In this document: positions 8,458 to 13,975 of the stretch, one piece after another
How the letters are laid out: each line of letters opens with the position of its first letter
Position numbering within the stretch: the stretch's first letter is position 1
Source: Thermoanaerobaculia bacterium
Lineage (GTDB): Bacteria; Acidobacteriota; Thermoanaerobaculia; Multivoradales; J023
Assembly: GCA_028066595.1 (NCBI GenBank)
Contig: JALCBJ010000070.1
Location: 1 to 34,444 of the forward strand
Reading direction: 5' to 3'
Length of the DNA stretch: 34,444 nucleotides
Translations under genes and position numbers: made by a program
The notes under the pieces: model-generated
What the model was told of the DNA's origin: nothing
The model's database searches: none
Seen by the model: the letters and a program-made list of their open reading frames with translations, nothing else

Positions 8458-9255
8458 TCACCACGCACCGCGGCGTTTGAGCGAAACCCAGCTCCCTCCG
8501 TGTCCGATGATCATGTGATCTGCCAGCCTCACACCGACGATGTGCGACGCCTCTCTCATCCGCTCCGTGAAGGCAAGATCCTCGATCGAGGGCGTCGGAT
8601 CACCACTCGGATGGGTGTGGAAGAGCAACGTGGCGTGGGCCCGTTGGATGAGCGCTTCCCGCAGAATGGCCCGCGGCTCTACCTTGATGCGATCTCGGGT
8701 ACCTCGATAGATCTCCCGCTCCGCTCGTAGACGGTTCTGCGAGTCCAGGAACAGGACACCCATCACCTCCTGGTCTACACCGCCGTAACGCAACCACAGA
8801 TAGTCCGCCACCGCGGGAGGGCGATCGAGCAGATCGCGTTTGGGCAACTGGCAGCGAGCCAGACGCCGGCCCAGCTCGACGGCTGCCAACAGCGTCGCCG
8901 CCTTGGCTTGCCGCAGACCCGGCCGGTTCAGCGAAGCGAGAGTGGCCTGCACCAATCCCGCGACACCGCCAGCCTCTGCGAGCAGCTCTTGGGCCATTTC
9001 CACTGCCGACTGGCCGGGACGGCCACTTCGCAGGAGCACCGCCAAGAGCTCTGCGTCCGACAGAGCCTCGCCACCGCCTTCCACCAGGCGTTCCCGCGGC
9101 CGTTCGGATCGAGGCAGATCGAGGATCTTCGGCCTACCCTGAAAGCTCTGTGCATGCGCCGGCAGGCGTAGCTCGAGGCGTTCTGGTGTTTCGGAACGGG
9201 ACGCTGGCTCGGGCCGAGGTCGGTTCTTTCCGATGGTTTCGGACGCCAAAGGCAT
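8458..9255 (-). CDS. radC: RadC-family JAB/MPN-domain protein
   Basis: This 265-residue protein has the RadC layout: an N-terminal helix-hairpin-helix-like region around residues 60-125 (ALSDAELLAVLLRSG; LASLNRPGLRQAKAATLLAAVELGRR) and a C-terminal JAB/MPN metal-binding domain. The JAMM ligands are seen in HTHPSGDPTPS (His213, His215) and the acidic SIEDLAFTERM segment. An original link to DNA repair has not held up in later work, and the biochemical role of RadC is unsettled. The first about 45 residues are Arg/Pro-rich and look disordered. The ATG at 9255 has a strong GAAGGAG site 6 bp upstream, which fixes the start. Confidence 0.93.
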   Translation of the reverse strand: MPLASETIGKNRPRPEPASRSETPERLELRLPAHAQSFQGRPKILDLPRSERPRERLVEGGGEALSDAELLAVLLRSGRPGQSAVEMAQELLAEAGGVAGLVQATLASLNRPGLRQAKAATLLAAVELGRRLARCQLPKRDLLDRPPAVADYLWLRYGGVDQEVMGVLFLDSQNRLRAEREIYRGTRDRIKVEPRAILREALIQRAHATLLFHTHPSGDPTPSIEDLAFTERMREASHIVGVRLADHMIIGHGGSWVSLKRRGAW

Positions 9256-9321
9256 GGTGATCTCCTTCTCAGTGTCTCGGCTCGGCTCAGAGCATCGATA
9301 TGCGAGCCGATATGGAGAAGG

Positions 9322-9339
9322 ACGGGACGTCGGTCCCGT
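9322..9339 (-). terminator. Hairpin after the multi-Ig-like gene, possible terminator
   Basis: A perfect 7-bp stem, ACGGGAC / GTCCCGT, with a four-base loop lies 9 bp beyond the stop codon at 9349 on the minus strand. The sequence after it is pyrimidine-rich but has no real T-run, so it may be a weak or factor-assisted terminator. Confidence 0.35.
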
Positions 9340-9348
9340 ATCGCTCGT

Positions 9349-10791
9349 TCAGATACCGATACCGTTGACCGTGATCGTCGTCGAGGCTCCCGGTCCGTCG
9401 TGCCGCACCACCACTTCCGCCCTCTGCGGACCGGCGCGACGCGGGACGATGCGGAACTGCGCCGTGCAACTGGTGCCGGGTGGCACGATGCCGCGGCACC
9501 CGTCAGCAGCCATTTCGAAAGAGCGACGGTCGAGACCGTCGAGCTTCAGCGAATGGATCGTCAGATTCGCGCTGCCGGCGTTGCGCAGCTCCAGCTCGTG
9601 CCACTCACCGACGCGTCCGGAGGGTACCCGGCCGAGAAAGAGAGGCGAGGGCGAGACTTCGAGGCGGGGACGGGTGCCAATACCGGTTAGCGGAACGCGC
9701 TTTGAGCCTCCTCCGGCATCGTGCTCGATCAGCACCACCGACGTGGTCTCGCCTTCGGCTCGCGGTCGAAAAGAGATCCGTAGCCGACACGACGCACCGG
9801 CCGCCAACGTACCCCGCGCACACTCCGACGCGTCGAGGAGGAACCCGGCGTCACCCCGGGTCAGTCCGACGTCGACCAGGCGGAGCTCCGCGTCGCCGTC
9901 GTTCAAGAGACGGAGCTCCCGGACAGAGCCGGCGGCGCGCGCCGAGTCGCCGGCACGCACCGGGCCGAAGTCCAGGACGATGGGTGAGATCGACAGTCCT
10001 GGGCGAGGCGCGATCCCGACACCGAACAGCTCTGGGGTCGCTCCGGAATGGTCGGCATCGGATTCGACCACCACCTCGGCAGTACGCTCACCCTCCGCCG
10101 TCGGCACGAAGTCGAATTCCACTCGGCACTGCCCGCGAGGCTCCAATCGCTTCTCGGCGCAGCCGTCCGTGGCACGCACGAAGTCGGCAGAAGCGAGGCC
10201 GCGTAGAACGACGGACCGCACTTCCAGTGGCGCTGTGCCCGCGTTGGACAGCTCGACGGCGTGGCGGGGTCCCCACTGACCGACCGTCACCGAGCCATAG
10301 TCAGCCGTTGCGGGTGACAGCGCGAGACGAGACGAGATGGCGCGCCCGGAGAGAAGCACGGACAGCATGGGAAGCTCGGACCTGCCCACAGACGCCCACT
10401 GTGGGACTAAGGAGCCGGTGTATTCGCCGTCGGTCGCGGGATCGAAGATGACTCGGAGCCTGCACTCGGCACCACCTGGGACGATGATGCCCGAGCAGGA
10501 GTCGGAGGCCAGGCGCAGCGCGCCACCGGAATCGCCTTCCAGAACCATGGAGGCGATCTCTAGCTCGGCCTCGCCAGCGTTGCGCAGCGTTACCTCGCGC
10601 TGCTCCGACTCATGCGCCCGCAGCGTGCCGAAGTCGAGCTTGCGAACCGAGAGCTCTGGCCGCGCCGGTTCGACACGCAGCAGCCAACCTGCGAGCAGAC
10701 CGAGAGGGCCCGCCACAAAAACGAGGATCCACGGCCACAGGAGGCCTGATCTCGCCTGGGAGCGACGTCGGAGGTTCTCGCGGCGGTCCAT
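9349..10791 (-). CDS. Membrane-anchored protein with four Ig-like (ASH / choice-of-anchor D) repeats
   Basis: This protein of about 480 residues begins with an Arg-rich tail and one transmembrane helix (about 18-38: LLWPWILVFVAGPLGLLAGWLL), leaving the rest probably periplasmic. Four repeats of about 100-110 residues follow, each opening with a LxxxxxxFG/YG strand (VRKLDFGTL, TADYGSV, IVLDFGPV, SPLFLGRV), a middle xLxNAGxAxLxI block and an end VxLxGxGI. This is the pattern of ASPM/SPD-2/Hydin-like beta-sandwich domains. Each repeat carries a Cys pair about 8-13 residues apart, probably a disulfide. No catalytic motif is visible, so a binding or structural role is likely. The ATG at 10791 is preferred over an in-frame GTG at 10830 lacking a ribosome-binding site, but neither start is strongly marked. 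Confidence 0.8.
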   Translation of the reverse strand: MDRRENLRRRSQARSGLLWPWILVFVAGPLGLLAGWLLRVEPARPELSVRKLDFGTLRAHESEQREVTLRNAGEAELEIASMVLEGDSGGALRLASDSCSGIIVPGGAECRLRVIFDPATDGEYTGSLVPQWASVGRSELPMLSVLLSGRAISSRLALSPATADYGSVTVGQWGPRHAVELSNAGTAPLEVRSVVLRGLASADFVRATDGCAEKRLEPRGQCRVEFDFVPTAEGERTAEVVVESDADHSGATPELFGVGIAPRPGLSISPIVLDFGPVRAGDSARAAGSVRELRLLNDGDAELRLVDVGLTRGDAGFLLDASECARGTLAAGASCRLRISFRPRAEGETTSVVLIEHDAGGGSKRVPLTGIGTRPRLEVSPSPLFLGRVPSGRVGEWHELELRNAGSANLTIHSLKLDGLDRRSFEMAADGCRGIVPPGTSCTAQFRIVPRRAGPQRAEVVVRHDGPGASTTITVNGIGI

Positions 10792-10855
10792 CCTTCGGAA
10801 GGTGATACGGATCACCGCCGCGAAGGTCACAGGCGCACACGATGCGGTGTCTCCT

Positions 10856-11194
10856 TCACTCCATCTTCAGCTTCACTGCATTGCCGTAGGCGAGGATCTC
10901 CGCCGCTCCACCCATCAGGTATGACGTTGCGAAACGGACATCGGTCACGGCATCGGCCCCCAAGGACAGCGCTTCGGCGGTCATTCTGTCGAGCGCTTGC
11001 TCACGCGCCTCGGCCATCATCTTCGTGTATTCCTCGATCTCGCCGCCCACGAGGGTCTTCAGTCCGGCGAGGATGTCGCGCCCCAGATGCCGCGCGCGGA
11101 TCGTGTTGCCCCGAACCAAACCCAGGGTCCGGTCGACGTCGCGACCTGCGATGCTGGAAGCCGGGGTGATCGGAATCGGGCTGCGTCCACTCAT
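10856..11194 (-). CDS. YbjQ-family (DUF74 / heavy-metal-binding-like) protein
   Basis: This 112-residue protein has the YbjQ/DUF74 pattern. An early VRGNTIRARHLGRDI segment is followed by LKTLVGGEIEEYTKMMAEAREQAL, then A-x-SLGADAVTDVRFATS and a final GGAAEILAYGNAVKL. The family forms small homo-oligomers; its function is not established, although older annotation calls it heavy-metal binding. The ATG at 11194 has AAGGAG 8 bp upstream and overlaps the stop of the preceding gene by ATGA. This makes it the third gene of a sigma factor / membrane partner / ybjQ operon, which suggests an envelope-stress link, but that is inference. Confidence 0.88.
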   Translation of the reverse strand: MSGRSPIPITPASSIAGRDVDRTLGLVRGNTIRARHLGRDILAGLKTLVGGEIEEYTKMMAEAREQALDRMTAEALSLGADAVTDVRFATSYLMGGAAEILAYGNAVKLKME

Positions 11195-11673
11195 CGTTCG
11201 ATCTCCTTGTACGGATCGTGTCGCCACGCGCTGAGCTTCTCGCGTCCCACCGACACGGCGAGAATGACGCTGCCGAATCCCAGAGCGAAGATCGCGATCT
11301 TGATGGTCAATGGCAACGTCGGATCGTCGAACAGTCCCTGGGCCGCGTGCCACAAACCCCAGCCGCCGAGGACGATGGCACCTATCGATACCAGAATCCA
11401 ACCCAGGCCACGCTCGAGCCGGTTGTAGATCGACCGCCAGTAGGTCGTCCAACGTTCCTCGGGTAGTGTGTCGATGCGGGACATGCGTGTGACCTCCTTG
11501 AGTTGTCGTAGACGTACCCATTCCGCGTCGAGCGCTTTCGAGTCGGCTAGATGCCGCTCCAGCTCGACCCGATCCTCGGCGCTGATCTCGTCGTCGAGCG
11601 CTGCCATCATCAGATTTCGCGCCCGCTCCTCGCTGCGGATCCGTTCCTCGTTCCGGATGTCGTTCTCGCTCAT
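11191..11673 (-). CDS. Putative anti-sigma factor lacking the zinc cysteines
   Basis: This 160-residue protein has a cytoplasmic N-terminus and two transmembrane helices (about 90-110, LGWILVSIGAIVLGGWGLW, and 122-144, LTIKIAIFALGFGSVILAVSV). The N-terminal LMMAALDDEISAEDRVELERHL resembles the helix of zinc anti-sigma (ZAS/zf-HC2) domains, where HLxxCxxC would normally follow. Here it reads HLADSKALDAEW, so the His is kept and both Cys are lost. It overlaps the ECF sigma gene by ATGA, the usual position of a cognate anti-sigma factor. I infer that it holds the sigma factor at the membrane without zinc. The segment between the two helices is short (about 12 residues), so little sensing surface lies outside. 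The start at 11673 is fixed by the overlap. Confidence 0.72.
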   Translation of the reverse strand: MSENDIRNEERIRSEERARNLMMAALDDEISAEDRVELERHLADSKALDAEWVRLRQLKEVTRMSRIDTLPEERWTTYWRSIYNRLERGLGWILVSIGAIVLGGWGLWHAAQGLFDDPTLPLTIKIAIFALGFGSVILAVSVGREKLSAWRHDPYKEIER

Positions 11674-12350
11674 GACGTTTCTCCGGATTCGTCGAGCATG
11701 GCGGCCAGCCGGCGACGTGCTGCATAGAGCCTGGACATGACGGTACCGACGGGGATGTCGAGCCACTCGGCGATCTCTCGATACCGAAGATCGTCGAACT
11801 CCCTCAGCACGAACGTTTCCTTCTCGTGGTCCGGCAGTGCCTGGATCGCCGCTCCGAGCCTGCGGCGTAGCTCACGAGTCTCGGCCTCGCAGTCCGGCCG
11901 CCATCGCCCCGCACGTCGATCGGCGTCGTTCACCAACCAGGGCGTCGCCTGTTCTTGCCTCTCAAGGAGTCGCCCGCGGTCGCGCAGGAAGTTGAAGCAC
12001 AGGCGGCGGAGGATCTGGTAGTACCAGGGGTAGAACGGGCGCCTCGGGTCGAGGGAATGGCGGGCACGGAAGGCGCGGACGAATGCGTCCTGGGACAGAT
12101 CGAATCCGTCTTCTACATTGCCTACGAGACCCGCCGCCACCCGCTGCGCACGCCGCATGTGGCGTTCCACCAGCCGACCGAAGGCATTCAAGTCGCCTGC
12201 CTGGACTCGCGCCACCAAGGCGATCTCAAGATCGCGATCCTGTTCGTCGCGGCTCGCCGTCACCCGCTCTGCGGTCGCAGCCACTGACGCAACGACGCTG
12301 GCCACCAAGGTGGTATCGGTCGCAAGATCTTGGAGGAGTATGTTCTTCAT
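11670..12350 (-). CDS. ECF-type RNA polymerase sigma factor
   Basis: This 226-residue protein has the two ECF sigma regions. Region 2 spans about residues 45-115 (AFGRLVERHMRRAQRVA; DLSQDAFVRAFRARHSL; PWYYQILRRLCFNFLRDR), covering core binding and -10 recognition. Region 4 is at about 160-222 (LPDHEKETFVLREFDDLRYREIAEWLDIPVGTVMSRLYAARRRL), a helix-turn-helix for the -35 element. Region 3 is absent, as expected for the class. The first 35 residues are Ala/Thr/Val-rich and not typical, so translation may begin downstream. Genes for a membrane partner and a YbjQ-like protein follow with 4-bp overlaps. The upstream gap contains a 9-bp inverted repeat and the 140-bp repeat array; I could not assign a self-recognised promoter. 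Confidence 0.92.
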   Translation of the reverse strand: MKNILLQDLATDTTLVASVVASVAATAERVTASRDEQDRDLEIALVARVQAGDLNAFGRLVERHMRRAQRVAAGLVGNVEDGFDLSQDAFVRAFRARHSLDPRRPFYPWYYQILRRLCFNFLRDRGRLLERQEQATPWLVNDADRRAGRWRPDCEAETRELRRRLGAAIQALPDHEKETFVLREFDDLRYREIAEWLDIPVGTVMSRLYAARRRLAAMLDESGETS

Positions 12351-12368
12351 GATGGTTCAGCCGTCGGG

Positions 12369-12399
12369 CCGGTCGGTCGAAAGGATCTACACCGACCGG
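12369..12399. promoter_or_regulatory. 9-bp inverted repeat upstream of the sigma-factor gene
   Basis: CCGGTCGGT and ACCGACCGG form a perfect inverted repeat with a 13-bp spacer, ending 18 bp before the sigma-factor ATG on its 5' side. It could be a repressor site or a 5'-UTR hairpin that limits ribosome access. The symmetry is seen; the role is inferred. Confidence 0.45.
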
Positions 12400-12464
12400 T
12401 GGCGTTTATTCGTTTGGTGGTTCGAAAGTACCGTGCTTGCCCTTCCACATCGCTCTTGCGGATC

Positions 12465-12604
12465 GTCACGCCGGCCTGCACGGCCTTCGAAACTCGCTGA
12501 ACCCTGCTCAAGTCACATCACTTCTTTGTTGTTTCCGCTTGCACACGAAGACATGGACCGGTCCTCAGCTCAGACAGTCTCAGCCGTGCTCGATCCGGCG
12601 TGAC
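12465..12604. repeat. Array unit 1
   Basis: This is the most divergent 5' arm: two bases are missing after the terminal repeat (CCTGCACGGCC against TCTGCGCGCGGCC in units 2 and 3) and two extra bases in the T-rich centre restore the length of 140. Both 10-bp ends are perfect. Confidence 0.85.
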
Positions 12605-12626
12605 TCTCAAACGGACATCATGCGAC

Positions 12627-12766
12627 GTCACGCCGGTCTGCGCGCGGCCTTCGAAACTCGCTGAACCCTACTCAGATCACATCACTTCTCTTGTTTGCGC
12701 TTGCACACGAAGGCATGGACCGGTCCTCAGCTCAGACAGTCTCAGCCGTGCTCGATCCGGCGTGAC
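12627..12766. repeat. Array unit 2
   Basis: Both 10-bp ends are perfect and an internal GCCTTCG...CGAAGGC pair adds a second nested inverted repeat, so this unit could fold most completely. It retains GGACCGGTCC. Confidence 0.85.
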
Positions 12767-12788
12767 TCTCAAACGGACATCATGCGAC

Positions 12789-12928
12789 GTCACGCCGGTC
12801 TGCGCGCGGCCTTCGAAACTCGCTGAACCCTACTCAAAATCACCATTATTTCTTTGTTTGCGCTTGCGTACGAAGACAGGACCGATCCTCAGCTCAGACA
12901 GTCTCAGCCGTGCTCGATCCGGCGTGAC
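12789..12928. repeat. Array unit 3
   Basis: Both 10-bp ends are perfect, but the central palindrome is changed to GGACCGATCC. The spacer sequence stops after TCTC (12929-12932), after which the array ends and the 5' flank of the epimerase gene begins. Confidence 0.85.
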
Positions 12929-12975
12929 TCTCGGTAACGGGTCTCCGGAGCCGGCTCTACGGGTAAGCTCGCGCC

Positions 12976-13941
12976 ATGAGCGAAGCCTCCGATTCTCCGA
13001 CATCGATCCTGATCACGGGTGCCTCGGGGTTCATCGGCCGACATGTCTTACATCGGCTGCTGGATCGCGGATTCGTCCAGGTTCACGCCACCTCCCGATC
13101 GGATACCTCCCGCCCCGACCTGCCCACGGCGGAGAGCTTGACCTGGCACCGGGTCGATCTCGCTGATGCTGCCGCGGTGGAACAGCTCGTCGAACGAGTT
13201 CGGCCCGAAATCGTCCTGCACTTGGCGAGCCACGTCGCCGGCTCCCGCGACGTCACCCTGGTGCAACCGACGTTCTCGGGCAACGCCGCTTCGACCGTAC
13301 ACCTCCTGACGGCACTCCAGGAACAACGAGCCCGAGCCAAGGCGGAACCGTCCAGCCCATCCGGAGGTGTCCGCCGCTTCGTCCAGGTAGGCTCCCTCGA
13401 AGAACCCGAGCCGGGTGACGGCGCGCCACCATCGTCACCCTATGCCGCCGCCAAGGCAGCGGCCACCGCCTACGGGCGGATGTTTCACCATCTCTATGGC
13501 TTCCCCATCGCCTTCGCCCGCGTCTTCATGGTCTATGGCCCCGGAACGCAGGACGAGAACAAGCTCGTGCCCTATACCTTCCGTCGACTCCTGGAGGACG
13601 ACACGCCTGCCTTCGGCAGTGGCACCCGACCGGTGGACTGGATCTTCGTAGAAGACGTGGCCGAAGGCCTTGTCCGCATGGGCTTTGCCGACGAGTCGAT
13701 CGACGGTGAGCGAATCGATCTGGGAAGTGGTGATCTCCACACCGTACGCGAGGTGATCGAAGGGATGTTCCAGATCGCAGCTCCCGACCGAGCTCCCTCG
13801 TTCGGCGGCCGAGCCGATCGTCAAGACGAGCAGGTACGAAGCGCCGATGTCGCCGCCACCGAGAGATGTCTCGGTTGGCGCCCCGGGGTCGGTCTAACCG
13901 ACGGGTTGCGCCGCACGGCAGACTGGTTCCGGAAGAACTGA
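12976..13941 (+). CDS. NAD-dependent epimerase/dehydratase (extended SDR)
   Basis: This 321-residue protein is an extended short-chain dehydrogenase acting on nucleotide sugars. The Rossmann nucleotide-binding motif GASGFIG lies at residues 15-21, DL at 61-62, a Ser in QVGSLEE at 140 and the catalytic pair Tyr156/Lys160 in PYAAAKAAA. The C-terminal substrate region includes RVFMVYGPGTQDENKLVP. Sequence alone does not fix the sugar; GDP-mannose-, UDP-glucose- or dTDP-sugar-type substrates are possible. It lies 34 bp upstream of the double glycosyltransferase, which supports a role in supplying an activated sugar for a surface glycan. The ATG at 12976 has a weak GGGTAAG site upstream. Confidence 0.88.
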   Translation: MSEASDSPTSILITGASGFIGRHVLHRLLDRGFVQVHATSRSDTSRPDLPTAESLTWHRVDLADAAAVEQLVERVRPEIVLHLASHVAGSRDVTLVQPTFSGNAASTVHLLTALQEQRARAKAEPSSPSGGVRRFVQVGSLEEPEPGDGAPPSSPYAAAKAAATAYGRMFHHLYGFPIAFARVFMVYGPGTQDENKLVPYTFRRLLEDDTPAFGSGTRPVDWIFVEDVAEGLVRMGFADESIDGERIDLGSGDLHTVREVIEGMFQIAAPDRAPSFGGRADRQDEQVRSADVAATERCLGWRPGVGLTDGLRRTADWFRKN

Positions 13942-13975
13942 TGCACGGGGCCAGATATGGCACCATGACGCCGAC

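Larger units (their letters stand above)
12465..12932. repeat. Array of three 140-bp elements at 162-bp period
   Basis: Three copies start at 12465, 12627 and 12789. Each is exactly 140 bp, begins with GTCACGCCGG and ends with its reverse complement CCGGCGTGAC. The two spacers between copies are identical (22 bp, TCTCAAACGG...CATGCGAC). Copies 2 and 3 are identical over the first 48 and last 40 bp, while the central about 50 bp differ by many substitutions and balanced small indels. The centre is T-rich and includes the palindrome GGACCGGTCC (GGACCGATCC in copy 3); three CTCAG motifs lie near the right end. The array fills most of the gene-free gap 12351-12975. I do not recognise the family. 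It might be a structured RNA array, a protein-binding array or a tandemly amplified non-autonomous element. Confidence 0.9.

Noticed and set aside
12361..12480. Self-recognised ECF promoter for the sigma gene
   Set aside because: A GAACC occurs on the minus strand, but the nearest GTC-like -10 element lies 22 bp away, too far for a typical ECF promoter.
12465..12932. CRISPR array
   Set aside because: The period is 162 bp, the repeated part is 140 bp, the spacers are identical and no cas gene is near.
12465..12932. Integron attC sites
   Set aside because: The inverted ends lack the GTTRRRY/RYYYAAC core pair, and no integrase or cassette open frames separate the units.
12600..13166. Rightward open frame through the repeats with repeating peptide
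   Set aside because: The 162-bp period is a multiple of three, so the frame stays open by repetition. It runs into the epimerase gene in another frame and shows no family features.
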